Shown: piece by piece, positions 38,851 through 48,079 of the stretch
Layout of the letters: each line of letters opens with the position of its first letter
How positions within the stretch are numbered: the stretch's first letter is position 1
Source: CAVRAZ01 sp963719135
GTDB taxonomy: Bacteria > Pseudomonadota > Gammaproteobacteria > DSM-19610
Assembly (NCBI GenBank): GCA_963719135.1
Contig: CAVRAZ010000005.1
Location: forward strand, 238,299-302,298
Reading direction: 5' to 3'
Length of the DNA: 64,000 nt
Position numbers and translations under genes: made by a program
Notes under the pieces: generated by a model
The model's input: the letters and a program-made list of their open reading frames with translations, nothing else
The model's database searches: none
What the model was told of the DNA's origin: nothing

Positions 38851-39255
38851 ATGTACAGCCAGAAGATAATATGGAGCTGGGTACTGTTTGTAGCAGCACT
38901 GCTAGCACATAGTTATTTTGAATCTTATGAATCGAAAATGATGGCTCTTTTTTTGTTCGGAGGTGTCATCGGTATGCTCAGAAAGGATATCGAGCGAGAT
39001 CGATTCGACGGGCGTACGTTTGGTTATTTTTGGGATCTTTCTTCAATAGCCAGAACGGTAATTGTCAGTTATTTTATGGTGATGTCGGTATTGCTACTCT
39101 GGCTGGGTTTTAATCAGCCTGAAACACTGGATGCACTTTTTTATGGGAAGCATGGATTCTTCATGATTTTCATGGTTCTTTCCCCATTAATGATTCCATT
39201 ATTCTGGAGTGTTATTAAGTGTGATATTCAAATGATCAGAGATGAGAGAACGTAA
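38851..39255 (+). CDS. Cassette-borne small membrane protein, no family recognised
   Basis: 134 aa with four hydrophobic helices (around residues 8-22, 30-42, 64-86, 100-122) and charged loops (RKDIERDRFDGRT). Base composition is far more AT-rich than the surroundings, pointing to foreign origin. It lies 15 bases after an attC core and its TAA touches the next attC, the standard layout of an integron gene cassette. Ribosome site weak, also normal for cassettes. Function unknown. Confidence 0.75.
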   Translation: MYSQKIIWSWVLFVAALLAHSYFESYESKMMALFLFGGVIGMLRKDIERDRFDGRTFGYFWDLSSIARTVIVSYFMVMSVLLLWLGFNQPETLDALFYGKHGFFMIFMVLSPLMIPLFWSVIKCDIQMIRDERT

Positions 39256-39318
39256 ACCTAACGAATAAGGATAGATCGTGAGAGCGAAGCGAACCACGAT
39301 CTTATCCAGTGGTTGGAC
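39256..39318 (+). other. attC recombination site (63 bp)
   Basis: Left core ACCTAAC (RYYYAAC) and right core GTTGGAC (GTTRRRY) are perfectly complementary. Inner arms GGATAGATCGTG and CACGATCTTATCC pair with one extra base in the right arm, the extrahelical base that gives attC its strand choice. Hairpin centre AGAGCGAAGCGAAC. Begins right after the TAA of the membrane-protein cassette. The 190 bases that follow hold no clear gene and run into an IS91 element. Confidence 0.82.
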
Positions 39319-39513
39319 AAGCCCGTGTCTCTATATATTAGAAAATATCTTTTTTCGATCTGGGGCGATCAGCGCGTGTACGCGGTCTGCACGTTTTTAC
39401 AGGCGAGTGGGATCCGTGCCTGTTGAAAGGCTAATACGGTATTACGGTTTTGTCATAAATCGATTCAGCCCTCCTGTGTTGGGTGAGTGGATGATTTGTC
39501 TGGAATAGGCTCC

Positions 39514-40563
39514 TTAGCCGGATTGCCAGGCGGGTCTGACAAAGCCGGTGATGTGCATTGGGGCTTGACACTTGGGGCATTTGAAAATGGGACGTGGTCG
39601 TGGCGTATGGCCATCAATCACGACCCGCAATACCAGCTGGACCAAAGACAAGAGCTTTTTGGCATTACCGTGCAAGAAGCCATACTCCCGGACCCGGCGA
39701 AAGCCTCTGGGCAATACATGCTGCAACACCAGCCACAAGAAGTCTTCGCCCTTGAGGGTGCGGTACAGGGTCTTGCCCGTCTTGCTTTCGAGATAACGGA
39801 ATGTCACCTTGCCGTCGCGATTGGCAACGATGTTGTTTTCACTGATCACGCCGCGGTACAGGTAGCGAGACAAGTATTCCAGCGCGGGTTCCCCTTTGCC
39901 GACAGGTGTGCAGTCGGCCACCCATTGTTTTGGCAGTTGAGCGGGGATGCTCAGCCCGGCGGCCGTTATAGCCGTCAGAAAGCGCGCCCGAAACACCTTG
40001 GCCAGGGCGAATTCGTTGAACAGGTATTTACCCTTTTTCTTTTTCCACTGCCGCCTAGCCCGATCCACCCCGCCACCGGGCACAATGACATGCACATGCG
40101 GGTGATACGCCAGGCGTCGGGAGTGGGTGTGTAGCACGGCGGTCATGCCGATATCAGCGCCCAGATGTTTTGGGTTGAGCCCGAAGTCCTTTAATGTGCT
40201 GCGGGCAGCGGCGAACAGGCCATTGTAAGTCACGGTTTGGTGATGCCAGGCCAGTGAGCGGAGTCCGCGCGGCAGTGTGAAGGTCACCATAAAATACTCG
40301 ACCGGTAGCAGTTTGGTCCGTTGCCGGTCCAGCCAGAGGCTGGTTTCATGGTGCTGGCACTTGGGGCAACTGCGATGGCCGCAGGAATGCGGATGTGACT
40401 GGGTCTCGGCGCAATCGGTGCACTGCAGCCGTATCTGCCCGGCATCCGGTGTGCGGCAGCGCTGCAGGGCACCCACGGCGCGGCGGTGTCCAGGCAACAG
40501 GCGGTCAGCATATTTTGAATCAAGTTCAGGTTGGTATTGATGAAGTAGGCAGGCCAGTTCCAT
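39514..40563 (-). CDS. IS91-family transposase (second type, with recombinase partner)
   Basis: 349 aa. N-terminal Cys/His cluster (CGHRSCPKCQHHE), the HUH motif YHPHVHVIVPGGG, the tyrosine motif LEYLSRYLYRG and a C-terminal CPKCQAPM. Complete in one frame. Its ATG lies two bases after the stop of the tyrosine-recombinase gene, so the two are translated from one message. Clearly different from the transposases at 37595 and 62233. Confidence 0.9.
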   Translation of the reverse strand: MELACLLHQYQPELDSKYADRLLPGHRRAVGALQRCRTPDAGQIRLQCTDCAETQSHPHSCGHRSCPKCQHHETSLWLDRQRTKLLPVEYFMVTFTLPRGLRSLAWHHQTVTYNGLFAAARSTLKDFGLNPKHLGADIGMTAVLHTHSRRLAYHPHVHVIVPGGGVDRARRQWKKKKGKYLFNEFALAKVFRARFLTAITAAGLSIPAQLPKQWVADCTPVGKGEPALEYLSRYLYRGVISENNIVANRDGKVTFRYLESKTGKTLYRTLKGEDFLWLVLQHVLPRGFRRVREYGFLHGNAKKLLSLVQLVLRVVIDGHTPRPRPIFKCPKCQAPMHITGFVRPAWQSG

Positions 40564-40565
40564 GA

Positions 40566-41470
40566 TTAGAGCCTGTACAGGTCAACGTGCAGGGTATTAA
40601 CCAGGCGGTTGATGGCGGCCGCTGCGTCCTGTTCGGTGGTGTGGGTCAGGCGTGTATAGCGTGCAGTTGTGGCAGGACTGGCATGGCCGAGCAGGCCCTG
40701 GATATGACGCAGGCTCAGGCCTTGTTCGAGCAGGTGAGTGGCGAAGGCGTGGCGCAGGGAATGAACCGAGATCTTTTTTTTATCCCACACTCGGCCAGCA
40801 ATACCTTCAGGGCCTTCTGGGCGCCGCCCCGGTCCATGGGTGTAGCGGCATTGCGGATGCGCTCGGGTGAGCCGACCGGATTGGGAAACAGCAAGCGGGG
40901 ATTGCGGTGCTTGCACCACAAAGCCCGCAATGCGCGACAGGTCAGATCAGGCAGCGGCACCAGGCGGTCCTTGTGTCCCTTGCCGCGTCGAATATGCACC
41001 TGTTTGCGTTGCGCATCGATATCACCGACTTCCAGCGCCAGTGTCTCACCCAGACGCAGGCCCATCGAATAAGTGGTCAGCAGAAAGACCCGGTAACGCA
41101 GTTGACGTGCGGCACCGATCAACTGCTCGACTTCGGCCAGGGTGAGAATATCCGGCAGTGACTGAATCTTGGGCGCCTTGATAATATCCAGCCATGTCCA
41201 GTCGCGTTTCAGGACATGTCTCCAGAAGAACTGCAGGCCGTTGCGGTCGACCTTGACCGTACTCCAGGAGTGCGACGCGACCAGCGCGGCAAAATAGACT
41301 TCCAGTTGCTCGGTGGTGAGTTGATCAGGGCAACAATCGTAGTGCTGCGTCAGGCGACGCACGGCCCGCGCGTAGACATCGATGGTGCTGTCACTGAGGC
41401 CTTGCAGCTTCAGGGCCCGGAGGTGGCGTTGGTACAGGGTATCGAAGCGGGATTGTTCGCTGGATTTCAT
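40566..41470 (-). CDS. Tyrosine recombinase of the IS91 element, in two frames
   Basis: About 300 aa over two frames. From ATG 41470 (AAGGAG upstream) it has a SAM-like N-terminal domain and catalytic Arg region (YSMGLRLGETLAL, RRGKGHKDRLVPLP). After an A8 tract (40774-40781 on the complement) the frame enters KKRSRF and stops, while the -1 frame continues SVHSLRHAFATHLLEQG, GLLGHASPATTARYTRL with the remaining catalytic His-Arg-His-Tyr. In the upstream frame the run reads A-AAA-AAA then AG, a classic slippery site, and a -1 slip yields the full enzyme. Programmed slippage, a base error or inactivation are all possible. Confidence 0.85.
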
Positions 41471-41558
41471 GATAAGCTCCTTGGCATTGCTACCCGGAAT
41501 TGGGCAGACCAGGAAGTTAATCACGAATGCCGATGTTTTTCCGCCGCGTAGCGGCTTC

Positions 41559-41638
41559 GTCCAACAAATGGGTCAAGCCGACCGCTCAACCGCTCGCTTC
41601 GCTCCAGGTCGCGCGTCGGCTTACCCAAATCGTTCGGC
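41559..41638 (+). other. attC-like site (80 bp)
   Basis: Left core GTCCAAC fits RYYYAAC. The right core GTTCGGC deviates at one position. Arms GGGTCAAGCCGAC and GTCGGCTTACCC pair with one bulged base, and AACAAATGGGT/ACCCAAATCGTT flank them as in many cassette attC sites. The next gene starts 27 bases after it. Confidence 0.7.
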
Positions 41639-41665
41639 GGCGCAACCAACGATGGAGTTGAATCT

Positions 41666-42298
41666 TTGAAGGTGCTCATATTCGGTGCAACAGGTGCGAC
41701 CGGGCGCGAGGTCGTCAAGAATGCGCTTGACCGCAGTTACTCGGTTCGCGCGTTCGTTCGCAACCCCGCCAAGTTCGACATCAGGCATGCCAACCTTGAT
41801 TTGATGGTTGGCGACGTGACGGACCCGACACTGGTAGACCGTGCGGTCAAGGGTTCGGATGCCGTCGTGAGTGCACTGGGTTCAGGCAATTCCCTGGGTT
41901 CGCATCCGGCCTTGAGCGATGGTGTCCAGAACATTATTCGATCCATGGATTGCGTGGGGGTACACCGGTTCGTCTATTTGTCGATGCTCGGTGTTGGTGG
42001 CAGCGGCAAGCAATTGGGCTTCGTAGACAGGTACATCGTGTTGCCGATCCTGTTGCGCAACGTGATGCAAGATCACGCAAGAGAGGAAGGCCTCATCAAA
42101 CGCAGCAAGCTGGATTGGGTGATCGTACGTCCGGCGCGCTTGACCAACGGGCCGTACACGGGAAGATATCGAAGCGGGGAGGATGTCAGGGAGGGAGCGC
42201 TCCTGGCGTCCATCTCGCGTGCCGACGTGGCAGATTTCATGGTGAAGCAATTGACGAACGATCGATATGTGCATGGAACTCCGGCAGTGCTGGGCTGA
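41666..42298 (+). CDS. NAD(P)-binding NmrA-like oxidoreductase, cassette gene
   Basis: 210 aa Rossmann protein: FGATGATG glycine motif, then VRNPAKF, VGDVTD and ALGSG typical of NmrA/atypical SDR proteins that bind NAD(P)H. The canonical YxxxK is not clear, so catalysis is uncertain. TTG start with GGAG nine bases upstream. It lies between two attC-like sites, so it is read as a gene cassette. GC close to 58 percent, unlike the other cassette. Confidence 0.8.
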   Translation: MKVLIFGATGATGREVVKNALDRSYSVRAFVRNPAKFDIRHANLDLMVGDVTDPTLVDRAVKGSDAVVSALGSGNSLGSHPALSDGVQNIIRSMDCVGVHRFVYLSMLGVGGSGKQLGFVDRYIVLPILLRNVMQDHAREEGLIKRSKLDWVIVRPARLTNGPYTGRYRSGEDVREGALLASISRADVADFMVKQLTNDRYVHGTPAVLG

Positions 42299-42323
42299 TG
42301 ACAACCATGCGGTTAGCGGCACC

Positions 42324-42380
42324 GCCGAACATTTCAATCCAGCGGACGCACTACGCGCGCCGCTGATTTCAGACGTTATC
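42324..42380 (+). other. attC-like site next to a group II intron
   Basis: GCCGAAC on the left, then arms AATCCAGCGGACGC and GCGCCGCTGATT that pair with bulges, ending GACGTTATC. Cores are imperfect. The shared 5' sequence of the two related introns (GTTATCGCG) begins at the right core, so the intron probably entered at the core site and altered it. Confidence 0.5.
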
Positions 42381-43737
42381 GCGCCGAGCAAAGCTCGGCG
42401 TTTCTTGCGGGGTGCAAGTCCCCGTCGGGCAAGGGTTAGCCACCCACCCGTATCGAGTGTTGGTCCCATTGCGGAGCGGGGTAACCCGCGAACAAGAGTA
42501 TGGGGCAAGCGTACACAGAGTATCCTGTAGGCCGCAGGGGTGATCGCGCACCCTGAAGTGCTGGTACAGCTTCGAAATAGGCTGGTTGCGGATGTCGACA
42601 GTTTTAACGTGCTGGAAGACAACACGAAGCACCCGGAAGGGCTTGGGTGTGGAGGTCCGCCGGAGTCCTCAGGCCGTGGCATGCAGGAAGAGAAACGCCG
42701 GAGAACTCGGGAAGCCCCGAAGGCTCCTGGCCGAGGTGAGACGATGAAGCCGACAGGGCTGGGACACGCAAAGGCGAAGAGCCTGGACACGGTGTGCGCT
42801 CGGGTGGAGTTGTGGCACAGGGAACGGACAGGAAGGCCGGCAACGGCCGCAAGCCAACGGGGTGTCTTATCGGGCATAGTAGTCGGAGACGGGGAAAGCC
42901 CGTCACAGGGCGAAGGACCCGACGGAAGTACGCAGCTCGCAAAGGAAACTCGCGCCGGACACGTCGGATCGGACCACCACGAGCCAACCTCACTGCGGGC
43001 AATAGCCAAACGGGCGAAAGCCTGTAAACACCATCGCTTTCGCGATCTCTACCGGGAAGTGAACGCTGAGCTGCTGCGGCATTGCTGGCAGGCACTGAAC
43101 AAGGACGCCGCCAGTGGTGTGGACGGACTGACGGCAACGGCCTACGGTGAGAACCTGACGGCCAATCTCACGGACCTGGCTGAGCGAGTGAAAGCAAAGC
43201 GCTACCGAGCGAAGCTCGTACGGCGTGTTTACATCCCCAAGGAGAATGGACAACAAAGGCCGCTGGGTATCCCGGCGCTGGAAGACAAGCTCGTGCAACT
43301 GGCCTGCGCCAAGCTGCTGACTGCGCTCTACGAAGGCGACTTCCTGGAGTGCAGTGATGGCTATCGGCCGGGACGGAGCGCCAAGGAAGCGGTATGCGAC
43401 CTCACCTTTTATCTACAGTACGGGAGCTACGGCTATCTCGTCGAGGCCGATATCCGCGGGTTCTTCGATCACATGGATCACGATTGGCTTCTGGAAATGC
43501 TGTCGTTACGGATCGACGACCGCGCCTTTGTGCAATTGATCCGGAAATGGCTCAAAGCCGGGATACTGGAGACCGATGGACAGGTGCTCCACCCCGGCGC
43601 GGGAACCCCGCAGGGCGGGATCGTCTCGCCGGTGCTCGCAAACCTCTACCTGCATCACGTGCTGGACCTGTGGTTCAATCGCGTGGTCAGCCCCCGGTGC
43701 CGGGGCGAGGCGAAATTGTGCCGGTATGCCGATGATT
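42375..43737 (+). mobile_element. Group II intron, 5' part, interrupted by a second intron
   Basis: The 5' RNA part starts near 42375 (GTTATCGCGCCGAGC...GCTCGGCG hairpin, then GGGGTGCAAGTCCCC) and matches intron copy two at 49990 over several hundred bases. The reverse transcriptase ORF follows and stops being homologous right after its YADD codons at 43737. Domain V/VI are not found downstream, so the 3' half has been lost. Confidence 0.8.
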
Positions 43738-43766
43738 GTGTGCCACGAGCACTGACTGCTGCGTAA
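42540..43766 (+). pseudogene. Group II intron reverse transcriptase/maturase, truncated at YADD
   Basis: The RT domain is visible from about residue 148 (LRAIAKRAKACKHHRFRDLYREV) through DAASGVDGLTA, VRRVYIPKENGQQRPLGIPALEDKLVQ, the YRPGRSAKEAV block, VEADIRGFFDHMDH, GTPQGGIVSPVLANLYLH and CRYADDCV, where it ends. Thumb, maturase and any endonuclease domain are missing. The true start is unclear because the 5' part of the frame overlaps intron RNA; 42540 is only the frame limit. Cannot be active alone. Confidence 0.9.
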
Positions 43767-44090
43767 GCATCGGTCAGTGCGTGTCGCACAAGTGATGAGG
43801 GTTTGGCCCCTCGGAGCCGCCTTGCAGGAGGAGGCTTCAAACCGCCACAAGCTGCGATGGTAAAGAGCCATGGTGGTGAGCGTTGTGGAAAAGGCAGGGC
43901 TTGACCCTGTCAGGTACGTACCACGGAGATGAACGTAAGTGAACCTTTGCTGACTTGTCGAAAGCGTAGGGATGTCGTCAAAACCGAGGGGTAGTCGTTA
44001 ACTCGGGATGAGTCTGGGGGACACCTGTTTACTGCCCAGATGGCGGCCGGCATGAAGAAGGCATGAACGTGGTACAGGCGCTTGTGTGGA
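43738..44090 (+). mobile_element. Second group II intron 5' fragment nested in the first
   Basis: Starts GTGTGCC, a good 5' intron consensus (GUGYG), directly after TAT-GCC-GAT-GAT-T (the YADD codons). It continues with GGATGTCGTCAAAACCGAGGGG and similar blocks of a bacterial group II ribozyme. It shares no obvious similarity with the intron it entered. It is cut off at about 44090 by an IS21 end. Insertion into RT genes of other introns at the YADD site is a known habit of some bacterial introns. Confidence 0.65.
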
Positions 44091-44178
44091 ATGTCACTGA
44101 CCGCCCGATTGGAGCCACCCATGATCGCCCTAATGGAGCCACTTTTTCAGGTGGTTTTACGCCTTCGAACGGGGTAGA

Positions 44179-44973
44179 TTAAACCGCTGTTTTGGTCGGT
44201 TTTTCAACCGGTTTTTTTTCGCTGGTGGGATCCGGTCGCGGTGCGCGATAACTTTTTCCATCCAGTACCAGTTGATAAGCTCCGTGGCGTATCCGGTCGA
44301 GCGTCGAGGCGCCGAGTAGTTTGTTCGGAAAGGCTTCCCCCCATTCGCTGAAATCGAGGTTACTCGTTATGATCGTTGCGGCCCGTTCGTAGCGCTCACC
44401 GATCAGGTCATGGAAATCCTCGTCCTGCCCCGGTTTGAGTGGTTTAAGACCGAAGTCGTCAATGATCAACAGCGGCACGCGGGTGAGCGTTTGCATCTTG
44501 CGTTCGATAGTGCCGGTTGCTCGAGCGGCGTTGATTTGCGACAACAGGTTTGACTGCGTTGTGAACATCACATCGACGCCGGCGCGCACGGCGCAGTGAC
44601 CGAGGGCCTGTGCCAGATGACTCTTGCCGGTACCGCAGGGGCCGGCAATCAACACGGTCACTTTTTCATCGACAAACCCACAACGGGCCAAGTCGTTGAT
44701 GAGTTGTTGATTGAGTCCTGGGTTGAAGTCGAAGTCAAAGCCCTCGAGCGTCTTGTCGCCACGAAAGCCCGAACGGCGTAAACGCATAGCGTACTTCTTC
44801 TGGTCACGCCGTGCGGCTTCGTCCTGGATCATCAGGGCCAAGAACTCCGGGTAGGTCAGCTTGTTCGCTATGGCTTCTCGATTGCGCGTCTCAATGCTCT
44901 CTAGCAGACCCGAGAGACGTAACTGCTTCAGAATAGGCGTGAGTTCTGGTAGGGGTGTCATGTTGGTCATCAT
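44179..44973 (-). CDS. istB: IS21 helper ATPase IstB
   Basis: About 264 aa from ATG 44973 (AAAGGA upstream); the frame extends to 45063 but that part overlaps the istA end. AAA+ ATPase with Walker A GPCGTGKSHLA and Walker B LLIIDDFGL, and the C-terminal ITSNLDFSEWGEAFPN typical of IstB. It regulates target choice by IstA. Follows the istA fragment on the same strand. Confidence 0.92.
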   Translation of the reverse strand: MMTNMTPLPELTPILKQLRLSGLLESIETRNREAIANKLTYPEFLALMIQDEAARRDQKKYAMRLRRSGFRGDKTLEGFDFDFNPGLNQQLINDLARCGFVDEKVTVLIAGPCGTGKSHLAQALGHCAVRAGVDVMFTTQSNLLSQINAARATGTIERKMQTLTRVPLLIIDDFGLKPLKPGQDEDFHDLIGERYERAATIITSNLDFSEWGEAFPNKLLGASTLDRIRHGAYQLVLDGKSYRAPRPDPTSEKKPVEKPTKTAV

Positions 44974-45068
44974 GAATGTCCTTTGGTTGAGTGGTTGACC
45001 TTGTCGGTCAGTGGGTTGTTGCTGCCGCACGGCCACGGGCAGCAACGGGTCGAGGCAACGCACGGCCG

Positions 45069-45767
45069 TTAATGCGGGTCGAACAGATCTTTGGTGTCGC
45101 GACCGAACTTGGCGGCGCCGGTGTAGGCATCGGACAGAGAATCGAACGCTCGCTCGGTATCGATGATTTGATCAAGCGCGTTCTCCAGAATGATGCGCAC
45201 ACTGCGGTACTGCACGTTGTCGAAGTGCAGCGCGCGCTGGCAGGCGGCGTCGGTTCGCTCAGGTCCATAGCGTTTGATCAGATTAATCACACCCTGTGCG
45301 GCGCGCAGCTTATCCAGCACCCGGTGTTCAAACAGTCGCTCGACCAATCGATGGCAGTGAGGACCCGCCGCTGCGGCCTGCTTTAGACACCACTGAGGCA
45401 TGCGCATCTTGTAGGCAACGGCGTCCGGTGGCAGGTGCTCATCAATCGTATGGCGATAACCCGGCCCGCGTCCGCGTGGATGCACGGCCTTTAGCTCATG
45501 GTCTTGGTAGAGCCGCACGGTGGTCTCGCTCAGGCGTATATCCAGTACTTGACCGACCAGACGCCAGGGTGCCGAGTAGCGACAGTTCTCAACCTGTACG
45601 TGGCAATCCGGATGCAGTTTCCCGGTTGTCCACCGGGCGCACTGCGGCGGCAGTGAAGGCAGCGGGTTGAGCATCTCCCGCTCGGTGTCGGCGAAGCGGG
45701 TGAGCGGTGCGGTGCGGGTGGTGCCGTGAACACGGTTGCCCGCTTGACCCATGACCCACTGCATCAA
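45069..45767 (-). pseudogene. istA: IS21 transposase IstA, C-terminal fragment
   Basis: 232 residues corresponding to the C-terminal Mu-type domain of IstA (NPLPSLPPQCARWTTGKLHPDCHVQVE, YSAPWRLVGQVLDIRLSETTVRLYQDHEL). The DDE catalytic core and N-terminal helix-turn-helix are missing because another IS21 element abuts at about 45803. Not functional. Confidence 0.88.
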
Positions 45768-46083
45768 CTGTGCGTTGGCATCGTGTATGTGCCGTTCGAA
45801 ACCCGCGGTTATTTGCCGCTGTTGCGTTCCGAACCGAAAATCACGTTATCGTGAACGCGGGGTATCGTGCAGCGGATTGGGTTCCTGTGTCGGTGCGGAC
45901 TCAAGCGTGAACAGATGACATGGGACCGGAAAACCGGTATGGAGGGTGTAGCCGAGGAGACAGGCATAGCGCCAGCCAAGATTTGACGGTCAAACGCTGA
46001 CGCTATGCCCCAAACCGTGCTTTCGCACAGCCCGTCCATAGTCTCACCAAGACGGGTCAAAATCCAGCCCTCATCGGCTTTGT

Positions 46084-46527
46084 GTGCTGATGAATCCCAG
46101 TGCCCGACTCTTTCACTGCGCGGGTTGCCACTGCCAGGTCATTCTCTGTCGTCACTGCGACCGCGGTAACGTCTATTGCGCTAACGGCTGTGCTGAGCGG
46201 GCGCGATCCACCTCGCTGCACCGAGCGGCCCAACGCTACTGTTCAACGCGCCGTGGCCGGCACCGTAATGCGGAGCGCCAGCGTCGGTTCCGGGCGCGTC
46301 AACGAGAAAAAGTAACGCATCAGGGTTCCCCACCGAGGCTCGGCCTTGTTCTACTGCTGTTCGTATTAAACGCACTGGAAAGTCATCAAGAAGACGAGCG
46401 CGATCGCACTGAGACGGCCCTTTACTGCCATGTCTGTCACCGTGAATGCGACGCCTTTCTCAGAGGCGACTTTCTGCGCCCCCGCCACGCGGGAAACCAC
46501 ACAGAGCGCTGTCATGGTAGCCCTTGA
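46084..46527 (+). CDS. Cys-rich accessory protein of the IS21 element
   Basis: 147 aa. Residues about 12-36 contain CAGCHCQVILCRHCDRG and YCANGC, probably one or two zinc sites. A very basic stretch follows (RRGRHRNAERQRRFRARQREKVTHQGS). Proteins with this layout precede istA in a subgroup of IS21 elements in beta- and gammaproteobacteria. A DNA-binding or regulatory role is inferred. The second half lacks recognisable domains. Ends 16 bases before istA. Confidence 0.65.
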   Translation: MLMNPSARLFHCAGCHCQVILCRHCDRGNVYCANGCAERARSTSLHRAAQRYCSTRRGRHRNAERQRRFRARQREKVTHQGSPPRLGLVLLLFVLNALESHQEDERDRTETALYCHVCHRECDAFLRGDFLRPRHAGNHTERCHGSP

Positions 46528-46543
46528 TTGAAGGAGATGACGA

Positions 46544-48079
46544 TTGACTATCGACAAGGCACTCGAAGCGAAGATTCTTCGCTATCACTTTGTAGAGCAC
46601 TGGGGCCCGCATACCATTGCCGCCCAACTCGGCACCCATCACTCGACGGTCGATCGGGTGCTGTCTCAGGCGGGCCTGCCCAAGGCCGAGCGCGCACGCC
46701 AGGCCTCGATCATTGATCCCTACCTACCCTTCATCATCGAGACGTTAGCGCAATACCCCAGGCTCACGGCGATGCGACTGTATACGATGGCACAGCAACG
46801 CGGCTACCCGGGTGGCCCCAGCCATTTTCGCTCGCAGGTGGCGCAACTGCGTCCGCGCAAGCCGAGCGAAGCGTATCTTCGACTCAGAACCTTGCCGGGT
46901 GAACAGGCACAAGTCGACTGGGGTCATTTCAATACCGTTCAGATCGGCCGTGCGAAGCGACCGCTGATGGCCTTCGTGATGGTGCTCAGCTGGAGCCGCC
47001 AGATCTTCCTGCGCTTCTATCTTAATCAACGCATGGAGAGCTTCCTGCGCGGCCATGTCGCCGCCTTTGATGCCTGGGGGGCACTGCCGAGAGTGCTGCT
47101 GTACGACAACCTGAAGTCAGCCGTGCTCGAGCGTCGTGATGATGCGATCCGCTTCCATCCCACCCTGTTGGCGTTGTCAGCGCACTACCACTTCGAGCCT
47201 AGACCGGTCGCCATCGCGCGGGGTAACGAGAAGGGCCGCGTCGAACGCGCGATACGCTATATTCGCGACAGCTTCTTTGCCGGCCGTCAGTGGTCCGTTA
47301 TCGATGAGCTGAATGCGCAGGCCGACGCCTGGTGTGCAGGCACCGCCGCCCACCGACCCTGCCCGGAAGATCCGCGCATGACGGTGAGCGAGGCCTTTGC
47401 GCAGGAACAACCCCACCTGCTGGCGTTGCCGGACAACCCCTTCGAAACTGACGAGCGGGTCGTGGTCAGTGTCGGCAAAACCCCTTATGTACGCTTTGAT
47501 CTGAACGACTACAGTGTACCGCACACCCAGGTGCGGCGCACCGTAACGGTCATGGCCTCGCTGACCCACGTGCGGGTGCTCGATGGCAGCGCGGTGATCG
47601 CCGAGCACCCGCGCGTCTATGGCAAGGGCGAGCAGATCGAGCACCCGGCCCACATCGAAGCACTGGTCAGCACCAAGCGGGGTGCACGTCATCACCGCGG
47701 ACAGGACCGACTGGCGCAGGCCGCCCCGTCGAGTCGTGCGCTCTTGCAACAGGCCGCGCACCGCGGCACCCCGCTCGCGCGTGCCACCGCCCAACTCGTG
47801 CAACTACTCGACGACTACGGCGCTGCCGAACTCGAGTACGCCATCGCCGAGGCCCTCAACAACGACGTACCCCATCCCAACAGCGTACGACAAGTGCTTG
47901 AACGGCGCCGCGAGCAGCGCGACCGACCACCGCCGTTAGCGCTCACGTTGCCCGACAACGACAAGGCGCGAAACATCATCGTGCGGGCGCCATCGCTGGC
48001 GCGCTACGACCAACTCAACACCGACACCGACACCGACAGGATCAATGATACGGAGCCAACCGATGGCAACACCACCTGA
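46544..48079 (+). CDS. istA: IS21 transposase IstA
   Basis: 511 aa. N-terminal helix-turn-helix (TIAAQLGTHHSTVDRVL), the DDE core with GEQAQVDWGHF (first Asp), VLLYDNLKSAV (second Asp) and ARGNEKGRVERAI (Glu), then the Mu-type C-terminal domain. TTG start at 46544 after AAGGAGATGACGA. The 3' end overlaps istB by 17 bases. Confidence 0.94.
   Translation: MTIDKALEAKILRYHFVEHWGPHTIAAQLGTHHSTVDRVLSQAGLPKAERARQASIIDPYLPFIIETLAQYPRLTAMRLYTMAQQRGYPGGPSHFRSQVAQLRPRKPSEAYLRLRTLPGEQAQVDWGHFNTVQIGRAKRPLMAFVMVLSWSRQIFLRFYLNQRMESFLRGHVAAFDAWGALPRVLLYDNLKSAVLERRDDAIRFHPTLLALSAHYHFEPRPVAIARGNEKGRVERAIRYIRDSFFAGRQWSVIDELNAQADAWCAGTAAHRPCPEDPRMTVSEAFAQEQPHLLALPDNPFETDERVVVSVGKTPYVRFDLNDYSVPHTQVRRTVTVMASLTHVRVLDGSAVIAEHPRVYGKGEQIEHPAHIEALVSTKRGARHHRGQDRLAQAAPSSRALLQQAAHRGTPLARATAQLVQLLDDYGAAELEYAIAEALNNDVPHPNSVRQVLERRREQRDRPPPLALTLPDNDKARNIIVRAPSLARYDQLNTDTDTDRINDTEPTDGNTT

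Larger units (their letters stand above)
44090..45802 (-). mobile_element. IS21-family element, left part missing istA 5' end
   Basis: The right terminus region carries two direct copies of an IS21-like end repeat (GATTGGAGCCAC at about 44106, TAATGGAGCCAC at about 44130). istB is complete, istA is cut at about 45802 where the second IS21 element begins. Confidence 0.75.

Noticed and set aside
40566..41470. Integron integrase IntI
   Set aside because: The tyrosine recombinase is on the opposite strand, coupled to an IS91 transposase, and no IntI-specific extra helix was recognised, so it is treated as the IS91 partner.
42540..43766. A retron or diversity-generating reverse transcriptase
   Set aside because: The RT blocks (RRVYIPKENGQQRPLGIP, GTPQGGIVSPVLANLYLH, YADD) and the 5' ribozyme sequence are those of a group II intron.
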